A DNA stretch of 49,770 nucleotides from positions 1 to 49,770 of the forward strand of contig CANGFT010000029.1 in assembly GCA_947453205.1 (NCBI GenBank), written 5' to 3'. Of the stretch, positions 10,200 through 18,971 are shown piece after piece. Positions within the stretch are counted from its first letter, which is position 1. Every line of letters begins with the position of its first letter. The notes beneath the pieces were generated by a model. It was not told where the DNA came from. It made no database searches and saw only the letters and a program-made list of their open reading frames with translations. A program made the position numbers and the translations under genes. This DNA comes from Beijerinckiaceae bacterium. GTDB lineage: Bacteria; Pseudomonadota; Alphaproteobacteria; Rhizobiales; Beijerinckiaceae.

Positions 10200-10309
10200 G
10201 GCTGATCCCGGACCTTTGAGCGCCCCGGAGCGGTGGAAAACCAGCATCCCCGGCGGCGCAACTGAACCAAACAACTGATATATCGTAATTTTCCAGAATC
10301 GCAGCGGGG

Positions 10310-10338
10310 TTGACGCCGCTTTCAACGTCCCCTAGCTT
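10310..10338 (+). promoter_or_regulatory. Probable sigma-70 promoter of carA
   Basis: TTGACG (10310-10315) and TAGCTT (10333-10338) are separated by 17 bp, a good alphaproteobacterial housekeeping promoter. The carA ATG lies about 85 bp downstream, leaving room for an untranslated leader. Prediction by eye. Confidence 0.5.
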
Positions 10339-10423
10339 CCGCCGCGAGTTCCTAAGACCTATCAGCGCGCCCCGCACGCCCCAGATGGCGCGCGCGAGGT
10401 CGCGCGAAACGTGTAGAGCGACC

Positions 10424-11611
10424 ATGTCCGCACATCAAGCCAATGTCTGGGCTGAGCCCAAGCCGACCGCCCTCCTTGTTCTCGCCGATGGCACGGTCAT
10501 CGAAGGCTTCGGGCTTGGCGCCACGGGCAAGGCGGTGGGCGAGGTCTGCTTCAATACGGCCATGACCGGCTATGAGGAGATACTGACCGATCCCTCCTAT
10601 GCGGGCCAGATCATCACCTTCACCTTCCCCCATATCGGCAATGTCGGCGCGAATGAGGAAGACATCGAGACCGTGAACATGGCCGCAAGCGCGGGCGTGC
10701 GCGGCGCCATCATCCAGGCCCCCATCACCGATCCTTCGAACCATCGCGCGACGCATCATCTCGACCAGTGGCTCAAGGCGCGCAACATCATCGGTCTGTG
10801 CGGCGTCGACACCCGCGCGCTCACCACGCTGATCCGCGAAAACGGCATGCCCAACGCCGTGATCGCCCATGCGCCCGACGGGGTCTTCGAACTGTCTGAA
10901 TTGAAGCAGGAGGCCGCGCAGTGGCCGGGCATCGACGGCATGGACCTCGTGCCCTCCGTCACCGCCGCCCAGCGCTATGACTGGACCGAATCCACCTGGA
11001 CGCTCGGCAAAGGCTATGGCCAGCGCGGCGAGGCGAAATACAAGGTCGTGGCCATCGACTATGGCGTGAAGCGCAATATCCTGCGCCTCCTCGCGGCGCA
11101 GGGCTGCGATGTGACGGTGGTGCCGGCGACCGCTTCGGCCGAAGACATCATCGCCCTCAAGCCCGACGGCGTCTTTCTCTCCAATGGCCCCGGCGATCCC
11201 GCCGAGACCGGCAAATACGCCGTGCCCGTGATCCGCGACCTTCTGGCGCGCAAGGTGCCGACCTTCGGCATCTGCCTCGGCCATCAGATGATGGCGCTGG
11301 CGGTCGGCGCGAAGACGCAGAAGATGCATCAGGGCCATCACGGCGCGAACCATCCGGTGATGGACTACACGACCAACAAGGTCGAGATCGTCTCCATGAA
11401 CCATGGCTTCGCCGTGGATGCGGCCTCGCTGCCTGCCAACGCCAAAGAGACCCATCGCTCGCTCTTCGACGGCTCCAACTGCGGCATCAGCTTGACTGAT
11501 CGGCCCGCCTTCTCGGTCCAGCACCATCCCGAAGCCGCGCCCGGCCCGCAGGACAGCCACTATCTCTTCAGGCGCTTTGTCGAACTGATGGAGAAGAACA
11601 AGGCGGCCTGA
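10424..11611 (+). CDS. carA: Carbamoyl-phosphate synthase small subunit
   Basis: CarA is the glutamine amidotransferase subunit that passes ammonia to CarB for carbamoyl phosphate, feeding arginine and pyrimidine synthesis. At 395 residues it is full length. The N-terminal domain shows FNTAMTGYEEILTDPSYAGQ, and the class I glutaminase domain has the nucleophile C284 in GICLGHQ and the His-Glu pair in FSVQHHPEA. The ATG at 10424 gives the standard N-terminus; longer in-frame readings run into the promoter. carB is not in the window, so the two genes are not adjacent here, as in many Alphaproteobacteria. Confidence 0.97.
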   Translation: MSAHQANVWAEPKPTALLVLADGTVIEGFGLGATGKAVGEVCFNTAMTGYEEILTDPSYAGQIITFTFPHIGNVGANEEDIETVNMAASAGVRGAIIQAPITDPSNHRATHHLDQWLKARNIIGLCGVDTRALTTLIRENGMPNAVIAHAPDGVFELSELKQEAAQWPGIDGMDLVPSVTAAQRYDWTESTWTLGKGYGQRGEAKYKVVAIDYGVKRNILRLLAAQGCDVTVVPATASAEDIIALKPDGVFLSNGPGDPAETGKYAVPVIRDLLARKVPTFGICLGHQMMALAVGAKTQKMHQGHHGANHPVMDYTTNKVEIVSMNHGFAVDAASLPANAKETHRSLFDGSNCGISLTDRPAFSVQHHPEAAPGPQDSHYLFRRFVELMEKNKAA

Positions 11612-11688
11612 GCCGTCTTGGTCATTGTTTTCATGCGGGTGGCCGCTAGGATGCGTCACGCGCCGACGGGCGCCCTGTGGATGCTGGC

Positions 11689-12381
11689 ATGAACTGGCGA
11701 GATTTCTGGAACCGCGAAAACCCGATCTATGTGAACGAGCGTCATCGTGTCCTGCACTATGACCGCATCGCGCGCGGGCTCGCCGATCTCATTGACGCCC
11801 CCGGCTGGAGCGTGCTCGACCATGGCTCGGGGGAGGCTTTGTCCTCCGATCTCGTGGCGCGGCGCTGCGGCCTGCTCTATCTCTATGACGCCGCGCCCAA
11901 CGTGCAGTTGAAGCAACGGCTGCGGTTTGAAAACAACGACCGCATCATCGTGCTGACCAACGAGTCGCTGGAGGCCATTCCCGATGGCTCCCTCGATATG
12001 ATCGTCGCCAATTCCCTGCTGCAATATCTCTCCCACGCCGAATTCGAGACGCTGCTCGTTTTCTGGCGCGGCAAGCTCAAGCCCGAGGGAAAGCTGGTGC
12101 TGGCGGACATCATCCCGCCCGGCGCGAGCCCCATGCGCGACGTGCGCGCCCTCCTGCATTTCGCCTGGCAGGGCGGCTTCTTTTTTGCGGCCTGCGCGGG
12201 ACTGGTGGCGACTTATTTTTCCGACTACCGGCAGCTGCGCAGCAATCTCGGCCTCACATCCTATGCGGAGTCAGACCTGCGCGTTCTCCTGGCGACACAA
12301 GGCTTCGAGGCGACCCGCGCCAACCACAACCTCGGCCACAACCAGAGCCGCATGATGATGGTTGCGCGGGTGAAGGCGTGA
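11689..12381 (+). CDS. Class I SAM-dependent methyltransferase
   Basis: This 230-residue protein has a Rossmann methyltransferase core: SAM motif I VLDHGSGEALS near residue 44, an acidic motif II region LYLYDAAP, and the motif IV/V stretch GSLDMIVANSLLQYLSHAEF. A hydrophobic segment near residue 165 (GGFFFAACAGLVATYFSDY) may contact membrane or substrate. Substrate unknown; small-molecule or lipid methylation fits the type-11-like core. The ATG at 11689 has TGGA eight bases upstream; a GTG four codons earlier (11677) is the alternative. It is 77 bp after carA and converges on pgeF with a 3-bp gap. Confidence 0.8.
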   Translation: MNWRDFWNRENPIYVNERHRVLHYDRIARGLADLIDAPGWSVLDHGSGEALSSDLVARRCGLLYLYDAAPNVQLKQRLRFENNDRIIVLTNESLEAIPDGSLDMIVANSLLQYLSHAEFETLLVFWRGKLKPEGKLVLADIIPPGASPMRDVRALLHFAWQGGFFFAACAGLVATYFSDYRQLRSNLGLTSYAESDLRVLLATQGFEATRANHNLGHNQSRMMMVARVKA

Positions 12382-12384
12382 GCC

Positions 12385-13161
12385 TCACGCCAGCGTGATC
12401 GCCGACACCAGCCGCCCATAATCGGGCTCGCCCTGATGGGTCGTGCGGCGATAGCTGAAGAAGCGCGCGGGGTCGGCGTAGGTGTCGAGGCCCATGTCGT
12501 CGAAACGCCCGACGCCCGCTCTTTGCAGGCGCATGCCGATGAAGCCCGGCAGATCGAACATGGCGTGGTCCGTGCGGGCCGAGGGCTTGAAATAGCGCTT
12601 TTGGCCAGCGTCGGCCTCGGTGAAGCGCGCCACGAATTCCGGCCCCACCTCATAGCTCGCCGCGCCGATGGTCGGGCCCAGCACGGCGACGATGCGACGG
12701 CGATCCGCGCCAAGGGCCTCCATCGCTTCAACCGTCGCTTCGAGAACGCCGGTGAAGGCGCCTTTCCAGCCGGCGTGGCAGGCGCCGATGACGCGCGCCT
12801 TTTCGTCGGCGAAGAGGATCATGCCGCAGTCGGCGCCCGTGACCCCGAGCGCGACGCCTGGCCGGTCCGTGACGAGGCCATCGACGCGGGGACGGGCCTC
12901 CGGCGCCCAGGGCTCGCGCACATACAGAACATCAGGCGAATGGATCTGGTAGGGCACGAGCAGATGGGTGGCGGACACGCCCAGCGCCTGCGCCATGCGG
13001 GCGCGGTTCTGCGCGACGCAGGCCGGATCGTCTTTTGAGCCGACGCCGCCATTGAGGCTGTCATAAACGCCTGTGGAGACGCCGCCCTGCCGCGTGAAGA
13101 AGGCATGGGCCACGCCCTCGCCCGGCAGCGCGCTGGAGCGCAGGAAGACAGCGCCGCTCAT
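12385..13161 (-). CDS. pgeF: Peptidoglycan editing factor PgeF (YfiH/laccase-domain purine nucleoside phosphorylase)
   Basis: This family is a copper/zinc-site enzyme that acts on purine nucleosides and helps edit peptidoglycan precursors in E. coli. The 258-residue protein carries the metal ligands H74 (YQIHS), C112 (GADCGM) and H129 (CHAGWKG), and the N-terminal FFTRQGGVSTG motif. Its start overlaps the end of the midA-like gene by 4 bp (13158-13161), so it is the last gene of an lgt-midA-pgeF operon. Confidence 0.93.
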   Translation of the reverse strand: MSGAVFLRSSALPGEGVAHAFFTRQGGVSTGVYDSLNGGVGSKDDPACVAQNRARMAQALGVSATHLLVPYQIHSPDVLYVREPWAPEARPRVDGLVTDRPGVALGVTGADCGMILFADEKARVIGACHAGWKGAFTGVLEATVEAMEALGADRRRIVAVLGPTIGAASYEVGPEFVARFTEADAGQKRYFKPSARTDHAMFDLPGFIGMRLQRAGVGRFDDMGLDTYADPARFFSYRRTTHQGEPDYGRLVSAITLA

Positions 13162-14267
13162 GGCTGCGCCTCGAAGCCTGCGGGCGCGGCCATGCCGGGC
13201 GCCGTGACGCAGATCGCCTTGAAGAGTTCGCCCATGCCGTCGACCACGCCGCCCTCCACTTCCAGTCCAGACTGTCCCGAAACAAGGCGCAACAAGGCCG
13301 CTTCGAGCGTCGCGATCTGAGCCGCGTCGGCGCGGCGCGAGAGGGCGCGGGCGCGCTCGAAAATCCCCAGCCCCGTCAGCAGGGCGCCCTGTGTGACGGG
13401 CCCATAAACATGCGCCCCTGCGGCGCGCGCGGCGCGGGCCAGCGCTGCGAAATCGACATGCGTCGTGAGGTCCGCCTCGCCGGGGCAGTCCAGCGGATCG
13501 ACGAAGCGATGGCGGCGAAGCGCCTGCAGCGTCTCGCCAAGGGCGGTCTCGACATAGCCATAGTCGATGATGAGCGCGGCGCCGCCCTGCTCGACAAGCC
13601 GCGCCGCAAGCGTGGCCATGATGCGCTGGCCGACCGCGCTGATCTCGATCACCGAACCCTCGGGCGCAGCCACCTTGATGCTGGGCTCGACCTCGCGCGA
13701 GAGGCCGAAGGTGAAACGGTTCTGCGCGTCGAGGCCGACCAGCCGCTCGCGCCAGGCGCCGGCATGGCTCACATAGTGGCGCACGGGCAGCGCATCGAAA
13801 AATTCATTGGCGATCACGATGGCGGGGCCGGGCGGAACGGTTTCGATCGCGCTGTGCCAGGATACGGGAACGCTCACGGCCGCCAGCTTGTCCCGCTGCG
13901 CCTGCGCCAGCACGGGCGAGGTCTCGACGAGGTGGGCCTCGATCACCTGCGCGAAGGCGGGAGCGACGCTCGCGGCGCGCAGGGCGTCCTGCATCAGCGT
14001 GCCGCGCCCCGGACCGATCTCCACGAGATGCAGGCGCGGCGGCGCGCCCATGGCGACCCAGGTCTCCGCCGCCCAGAGCCCGATCAATTCGCCGAACATC
14101 TGGCTGATCTCCGGCGCCGTCGTGAAATCGCCCGCTGCGCCGAAGGGATCGCGCGTCGTGTAATAGCCCATGGTGGGGTGGCCGAGGGCGAGGCCCATGT
14201 AACGCTCCAGCGTCAGCGGGCCGTCTTGCACGATGAGGTCGCGCAGATAATCTTCGAGCGCGCTCAT
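13158..14267 (-). CDS. MidA/NDUFAF7-family protein arginine methyltransferase-like protein (DUF185)
   Basis: This 369-residue protein begins with ALEDYLRDLIVQDGPLTLER and GHPTMGYYTTRDPFGAAGDF, then FTTAPEISQMFGELIG and the SAM-binding motif HLVEIGPGRGTLMQDAL, the hallmark order of the family. Mitochondrial NDUFAF7 methylates an arginine of a complex I subunit; a similar role in bacterial complex I assembly is inference. Its start overlaps lgt by 4 bp and its end overlaps pgeF by 4 bp, pointing to translational coupling. Confidence 0.88.
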   Translation of the reverse strand: MSALEDYLRDLIVQDGPLTLERYMGLALGHPTMGYYTTRDPFGAAGDFTTAPEISQMFGELIGLWAAETWVAMGAPPRLHLVEIGPGRGTLMQDALRAASVAPAFAQVIEAHLVETSPVLAQAQRDKLAAVSVPVSWHSAIETVPPGPAIVIANEFFDALPVRHYVSHAGAWRERLVGLDAQNRFTFGLSREVEPSIKVAAPEGSVIEISAVGQRIMATLAARLVEQGGAALIIDYGYVETALGETLQALRRHRFVDPLDCPGEADLTTHVDFAALARAARAAGAHVYGPVTQGALLTGLGIFERARALSRRADAAQIATLEAALLRLVSGQSGLEVEGGVVDGMGELFKAICVTAPGMAAPAGFEAQP

Positions 14268-15082
14268 GCCGTGCGCGCCTTTCGCTGCGCATGAATGACG
14301 AAACCGGCGCCGATGGCGATGAGCGGCAGCGACAGCAGCATGCCCATGGTCGCCCCGCCGAAGAGGAAGCCGAGCTGCGGGTCCGGCTCGCGGAAAAACT
14401 CGCAGAAGATGCGCGCCGCGCCATAGCCGATGGCGAAGAGGCCGGTGATGAGGCCGGGGCGACGCAGGCCGCCCGCCCTGACGGCGACATGCAGGACCAC
14501 AAGCAGCGCAAGGCCCTCAAGTCCGGCTTCGTAGAGTTGACTTGGATGACGCGGCAGGGGCCCGGCGTCAGGAAAGACCATGGCCCAGGAAACGTCGCTC
14601 TCGCGGCCCCACAATTCCGGCTTGATGAAATTGGCGATGCGGCCAAGGAACAGGCCGATGGGCACGACCGCCGAACAGATGTCCGCCACCACCAGCGCCG
14701 AAACTTGGGCGCGCCGCGCGAACCACCACACACCCAGCGCAGCCCCCGCCAGACCTCCATGGAACGCCATGCCGCCGCGCCAGACCGCGATGATCTCTTC
14801 GGGGTTGGCGAGGTAGAAAGACGGATTGTAGAACAGCACATAGCCGAGCCGCCCGCCGACGACGACGCCAAGCGCCGCATAGACCAGCAGATCATCGAGG
14901 CTCATGACGCTGGGCCGCGCGACGTCGCCCCACAGCCGGTCATCGCCCGCCAGCCTGCGCGCATAGGCCCAGCCCAGCAGCAGGCCCGCGATATAGGCGA
15001 GCGCATACCAGCGAATGGGCAGCGGCCCGAGGCTGATGGCCACGGGGTCGATCTGCGGATAGGCGATGACCGCTGGAAGCAT
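14264..15082 (-). CDS. lgt: Prolipoprotein diacylglyceryl transferase Lgt
   Basis: Lgt attaches diacylglycerol from phosphatidylglycerol to the lipobox cysteine of prolipoproteins in the inner membrane. The 272-residue protein is strongly hydrophobic with about seven membrane spans. It has the family motifs MAFHGGLAGA, the signature GRIANFIKPELWGR with its conserved Arg/Asn, and RHPSQLYEA. The start is the ATG at 15082, after a good promoter candidate. It is the first gene of lgt-midA-pgeF and would process lipoproteins such as that encoded at 29750. Confidence 0.96.
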   Translation of the reverse strand: MLPAVIAYPQIDPVAISLGPLPIRWYALAYIAGLLLGWAYARRLAGDDRLWGDVARPSVMSLDDLLVYAALGVVVGGRLGYVLFYNPSFYLANPEEIIAVWRGGMAFHGGLAGAALGVWWFARRAQVSALVVADICSAVVPIGLFLGRIANFIKPELWGRESDVSWAMVFPDAGPLPRHPSQLYEAGLEGLALLVVLHVAVRAGGLRRPGLITGLFAIGYGAARIFCEFFREPDPQLGFLFGGATMGMLLSLPLIAIGAGFVIHAQRKARTA

Positions 15083-15108
15083 GAGGGAATCCGCTGAATT
15101 GCTTCGCC

Positions 15109-15137
15109 GTGATGCGCGCCCCTGACTGCCGCGTCAA
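15109..15137 (-). promoter_or_regulatory. Probable sigma-70 promoter of lgt-midA-pgeF
   Basis: Read on the minus strand, TTGACG (15137-15132) and CATCAC (15114-15109) are 17 bp apart and about 25-30 bp upstream of the lgt ATG. The -35 is perfect; the -10 is poor. Confidence 0.4.
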
Positions 15138-15165
15138 CCACCTGCGCCTGCGGGCGAAGCCGTCA

Positions 15166-16506
15166 TCAACCCAGAATCTGCTCCACGGCGCCCGCGAGGG
15201 CGAAAAGCTCGGCGTCCTTCTGCTCGAAGCCCAGAAGCTGCAAGCCCACGGGCAAGCCGCCTTCGGACAGAAGCGGCAGCGACAGGGCGGGAACGCCGAG
15301 CAGCGAACCTGGCACGACGAAGGCGGGATCGCCCGTCGATTGGAGCCCCACGAGGGCTGCGCCCGTGGCGGATAGGGAGATGCAGCCATCGGCGCCGCTG
15401 GCGAGGCCTGCGTAGAGCGCGCGGATGGCGGCGCGGCGAGTGAGGCTGCGCCGGTAATCCTCCGGCTTCATATGGCATGATTCTTCAAAGCGCTGGCGCA
15501 TGGCCGGGCTGAGTTTGGAGGCGTCGCGTTGGGCGTAGATGTTGAGCGGCCAGAGCGATTCCCAGCCATTGATGTCGCGCGTCAGGGGCAGCGCCTCTTC
15601 AAGGGCGGTCTCGACCTGCGAAACCTCCGCTGCGCTGGCCCGGCCGACGATCTCGACCCCCGCCGCCCGCAGCTTCGCCAGCATGCCCTCAAAGGCGGCC
15701 TTGAGCGGCGCCCCCACCTTGCCCCAGCCCGGCGTCTCGAGCGCCACCAGCCGACGCGGCTGCTTCGGCGACGGCAGGGTCATCGGCCCGGCGACGCCGG
15801 GATAGCCGGGATCGCCGCCGGTGCGCGTGACGATTTCGATGACGGTCAGCCAGAGGTCGGCGAGGCTCGCGCCCAGCACGCCCTGGCAGCTCTGGCTCAT
15901 GTAGTCATGGCTGCCGCCACGATTGATTCCCCCCAGCGACGGCTTGAAGCCATAGACGCCGCAGAAGCTCGCGGGGCGCAGGATGGAGCCCACGACCTGC
16001 GTCCCAAGACCCGCGCTGAAGAAGCCCGCCGCCACGCCCGCCGCAGAGCCGCTGGATGAGCCGCCCGGCGTGCGCGTGAGGTCATGGGGGTTGCGGGTGG
16101 GGCCGGGGAAGGAGGCCGCGAACTCCGTGGTCACGGTCTTGCCGAGAATCAGGGCGCCCGCGTCGCGCAAGGCTTTGACGCTCGCCGAATCCCAGCCCGA
16201 GCGCCAGCCGGTGAAGAGGGGCGAGCCCATGCCGGTGGCCATGTCGGCGGTCTCGATGACATCCTTGACGCCCACGGGCATGCCGTCGATCGAAGAGAGG
16301 GGCCGGTTGTCGCGCCAGCGCGCGCTCGCCGCATCAGCCGCCGCGCGGGCGGCGGGAATGGCGGTCTCGACGAAGGCGAGCACATCCTTCTCCCGCGCAT
16401 CCATCTCGCCAAGGCAACGCTCAAGAAAAGCGCGCGGCGTATCCTGCCCGCTGACGAAGGCAGGCGTGGCGGCGATGAAGCTGCGACGGCGGGGCCGGTT
16501 GGGCAT
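15166..16506 (-). CDS. Amidase signature family amidohydrolase
   Basis: This 446-residue enzyme hydrolyses an amide bond of unknown substrate. The Ser-cisSer-Lys triad is visible: K81 in VGVKDVIETA, S154 in GGSSSGSAAG, and S174 in GTQVVGSILRPASFCG. The glycine normally before the nucleophile loop (GTQTGGS) is valine here (GTQVVGS), a mild deviation. The ATG at 16506 has AGAGGA seven bases upstream. It lies downstream of ubiK in the opposite orientation and 84 bp before the lgt ATG, but reads as its own unit. Context does not identify the substrate. Confidence 0.88.
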   Translation of the reverse strand: MPNRPRRRSFIAATPAFVSGQDTPRAFLERCLGEMDAREKDVLAFVETAIPAARAAADAASARWRDNRPLSSIDGMPVGVKDVIETADMATGMGSPLFTGWRSGWDSASVKALRDAGALILGKTVTTEFAASFPGPTRNPHDLTRTPGGSSSGSAAGVAAGFFSAGLGTQVVGSILRPASFCGVYGFKPSLGGINRGGSHDYMSQSCQGVLGASLADLWLTVIEIVTRTGGDPGYPGVAGPMTLPSPKQPRRLVALETPGWGKVGAPLKAAFEGMLAKLRAAGVEIVGRASAAEVSQVETALEEALPLTRDINGWESLWPLNIYAQRDASKLSPAMRQRFEESCHMKPEDYRRSLTRRAAIRALYAGLASGADGCISLSATGAALVGLQSTGDPAFVVPGSLLGVPALSLPLLSEGGLPVGLQLLGFEQKDAELFALAGAVEQILG

Positions 16507-16652
16507 GGGTTGGTCCTCTGGAGGGGCGCTGTCGCCTGATCTTCGCGTCTGCAAGGCGGACTGTCGAGGGTGATCCTGCTCTTTGCGCTTGCATCGCGCG
16601 CCGTGGCGGATCATCTGTGCGCTGGCGCTGCCGAACGCCAAGGAGCTTCACC

Positions 16653-16910
16653 ATGTCCCAGTCCCGCAATTCCATCATCGAGGAATTCGCCCGCCTCGCC
16701 AGCGATGCGGCAGGCGTCGCCACCGGCATGCGCCGCGAGGCCGAAACCCTCGTGAAGACCCAGCTTGAGCGCCTGCTCGCCACCATGGATATGGTGAGCC
16801 GCGAGGAATACGAGGCCGTCCGGGACATGGCCGCCGCCGCCCGCGACGACAATGAGCGCCTTGAGGCGCGCATCGCCGCGCTTGAGGCCAGGCTTGCCGA
16901 CAAGGCCTGA
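16653..16910 (+). CDS. ubiK: Ubiquinone biosynthesis accessory factor UbiK (BMFP family)
   Basis: This 85-residue protein has an N-terminal amphipathic part (NSIIEEFARLASDAAGVATG) and a C-terminal coiled coil (ERLEARIAALEARLADK), the layout of YqiC/UbiK. That family trimerises, binds membranes and assists aerobic ubiquinone synthesis with UbiJ. The ATG at 16653 has a strong AAGGAG seven bases upstream. It lies 88 bp before trxB on the same strand. Confidence 0.8.
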   Translation: MSQSRNSIIEEFARLASDAAGVATGMRREAETLVKTQLERLLATMDMVSREEYEAVRDMAAAARDDNERLEARIAALEARLADKA

Positions 16911-16917
16911 CCCCGGC

Positions 16918-16947
16918 TTGCCCGGCCCTGCGGGGCTGGCTTAGATA
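16918..16947 (+). promoter_or_regulatory. Candidate promoter of trxB
   Basis: TTGCCC (16918-16923) and TAGATA (16942-16947) are separated by 18 bp, about 50 bp upstream of the trxB start and just after the ubiK stop. Prediction by eye. Confidence 0.4.
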
Positions 16948-16998
16948 ATCCGACCCTATTCAACGGCGCGCATGAGCCATGCGCCTCCGGAGCCCCTG

Positions 16999-17973
16999 AT
17001 GTCCGCTGAAACCACGCCCAACCATGCCCGCATGATCATCGTCGGCTCAGGCCCCGCTGGCTATACGGCGGCCATCTACGCCGCCCGCGCCATGCTCGAG
17101 CCCGTCATGATCTCCGGCTTCGAGCCCGGCGGGCAGCTGATGATCACGACAGATGTGGAGAACTACCCCGGCTTCAAGGATCCGATCCAGGGGCCCTGGC
17201 TGATGGAGCAGATGAAAGGGCAGGCCGAGCATGTGGGAACCCGCATGGTCTCCGACCACATCACCTCGGTCGATCTTGGCAAGCGCCCCTTCGTGCTGCA
17301 TGGCGACAGCGGCAAGACCTACACCTGCGACACGCTGGTCATCGCGACCGGCGCCAAGGCCAAGTGGCTGGGCATGCCCTCGGAAGAGAAGTTCAAGGGC
17401 TATGGCGTCTCGGCCTGCGCCACCTGCGACGGCTTCTTCTACCGCGGCAAGGAGGTCATCGTGGTCGGCGGCGGCAATTCAGCCGTCGAGGAGGCGCTCT
17501 ATCTCGCCAACCTCGCCTCGAAGGTGACGGTTGTCCACAGGCGCGACCATTTCCGCTCCGAGCGCATCCTGCAGGAGCGCCTGTTCCGCCATCCCAAGGT
17601 GGAGGTGGTCTGGGACACCGTGGTCGACGAGATCTGCGGCGATGAACAGCCGCTGGGCGTCACCCATGTGAAGCTTCGCAACGTGAAGACGGGTGAGGCC
17701 ACGGAGCGCGCAGTGCATGGCGTCTTCGTCGCCATCGGGCATCAACCCGCCTCCGAGCTCTTCGCGGGCCAGGTCGAGATCAAGCCCAACGGCTATATCC
17801 GCACCGCCCCCGATTCCACCGCCACCAATGTCCCCGGCGTCTTCGCCGCTGGCGATGTGACTGACGACATCTACCGCCAGGCCGTGACCGCCGCCGGCAT
17901 GGGCTGCATGGCCGCCCTCGAAGCCGAACGCTGGCTCGCCGCTGAGGAGAATGCGCGCGCCGCCGCGGAATGA
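16999..17973 (+). CDS. trxB: Thioredoxin-disulfide reductase
   Basis: TrxB passes electrons from NADPH through FAD to thioredoxin in the cytoplasm. The 324-residue chain shows the FAD-binding VGSGPAGYTAA near residue 15, the redox pair CATC at 140-143, the NADPH-binding VGGGNSAVEEA, and the C-terminal FAD motif PGVFAAGDV. The ATG at 16999 has GGAG six bases upstream; an upstream ATG at 16972 would add nine proline-rich residues and is less likely. It is followed 38 bp later by an LsrB-type regulator, a pairing seen in other Rhizobiales. Confidence 0.97.
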   Translation: MSAETTPNHARMIIVGSGPAGYTAAIYAARAMLEPVMISGFEPGGQLMITTDVENYPGFKDPIQGPWLMEQMKGQAEHVGTRMVSDHITSVDLGKRPFVLHGDSGKTYTCDTLVIATGAKAKWLGMPSEEKFKGYGVSACATCDGFFYRGKEVIVVGGGNSAVEEALYLANLASKVTVVHRRDHFRSERILQERLFRHPKVEVVWDTVVDEICGDEQPLGVTHVKLRNVKTGEATERAVHGVFVAIGHQPASELFAGQVEIKPNGYIRTAPDSTATNVPGVFAAGDVTDDIYRQAVTAAGMGCMAALEAERWLAAEENARAAAE

Positions 17974-18011
17974 TCCGCCGGGCGCATGCAGGCTGAAAGG
18001 GAAGCCGGGCC

Positions 18012-18902
18012 ATGGACTGGGACAAGCTGCGCATCTTCAACGCGGCCGCCGAAGCTGGCTCCTTCACCCATGCCGGCGAAGTGCTCGGCCTCAGCCAATC
18101 CGCAGTCAGCCGTCAGGTCAGCGCGCTTGAGCAGGATCTGCAGGCGCCGCTCTTCCACCGCCACGCCCGCGGGCTCATCCTGACCGAACAGGGCGAGCAA
18201 TTGTTCCGCACGGTGCAGGAGGTGGTGCAGAAGCTCGAGATGACGCGCATGCGCCTCACCGACAGCCGCGAGCGGCCCCATGGCGAGCTGCGCATCACGA
18301 CGACGGTCGGCATCGGCACCAACTGGCTGGCGCCCCGCCTTGGCGAATTCCTCGAGCTTTATCCCGACATCACCGTGAAGGTGATCCTCTCGGACGATGA
18401 CCTTGATCTGAGCATGCGCCAGGCCGACATGGCCATCCGCGTGCGCGAGCCGCAGCAGCCTGACCTGATCCGGCGCCGCCTCTTCACCATGCATTTCCAC
18501 GCCTATGCCTCGCCCGCCTACATCAAGCGCCACGGCCAGCCACGCGCCCTGCATGAGCTGGACAAGCACAGGATTCTGATCTACGGCGCGTCGGCCGGAA
18601 ATTATCTCAATAATATCAACTCTTTGCAGTTTACAGGCCGCGATTACCACGCCCCCCGCGTCTCGGCGCTCACAATCAACAACCTGACCGCCGTCTGCAA
18701 CGCCGTGGCGGCCGGGGTCGGCATCGCCGTGCTGCCGGATTATCTCGTGCAGACCCAGTCCGACCTCATCCCCATTCTGCCCGAGGCGGACATGCCCGAG
18801 CTCGAATGTTTCCTTGTCTATCCCGAAGAATTGAAGAACCTGGCGCGGGTGCAGGTCTTCCGCGACTTTCTCGTCTCGAACGCGCAGCGCTGGGATTACT
18901 GA
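18012..18902 (+). CDS. lsrB: LysR-family regulator, LsrB/VtlR type
   Basis: The 296-residue regulator begins MDWDKLRIFNAAAEAGSFTH and has the winged helix LSQSAVSRQVSALEQDLQAP, closely matching my memory of Sinorhizobium LsrB and Brucella/Agrobacterium VtlR. LsrB is a redox-responsive activator of glutathione and lipopolysaccharide genes; VtlR controls small RNAs and transport genes. Two cysteines, C229 and C266, lie in the effector domain; I infer that C229 could correspond to the reported sensing cysteine. Its place behind trxB is the conserved one. Only 69 bp separate it from a cluster of three binding-protein genes that it may regulate or be co-transcribed with. Confidence 0.85.
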   Translation: MDWDKLRIFNAAAEAGSFTHAGEVLGLSQSAVSRQVSALEQDLQAPLFHRHARGLILTEQGEQLFRTVQEVVQKLEMTRMRLTDSRERPHGELRITTTVGIGTNWLAPRLGEFLELYPDITVKVILSDDDLDLSMRQADMAIRVREPQQPDLIRRRLFTMHFHAYASPAYIKRHGQPRALHELDKHRILIYGASAGNYLNNINSLQFTGRDYHAPRVSALTINNLTAVCNAVAAGVGIAVLPDYLVQTQSDLIPILPEADMPELECFLVYPEELKNLARVQVFRDFLVSNAQRWDY

Positions 18903-18971
18903 CGCCGCCCGCCCCCTTTGGCGCGGCGCAGGCGCGTGGTAAGGCTTTGCCCACAGATCAAGGGAGACACC

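Noticed and set aside
10352-11659. A 435-codon open frame antisense to carA
   Set aside because: It is a composition shadow with His/Asp/Gly-rich sequence and no motif.
13804-14895. A 363-codon minus-strand frame across lgt and the midA-like gene
   Set aside because: It is in a different frame from two well-identified genes and is Ser/Arg/Ala-rich without motifs.
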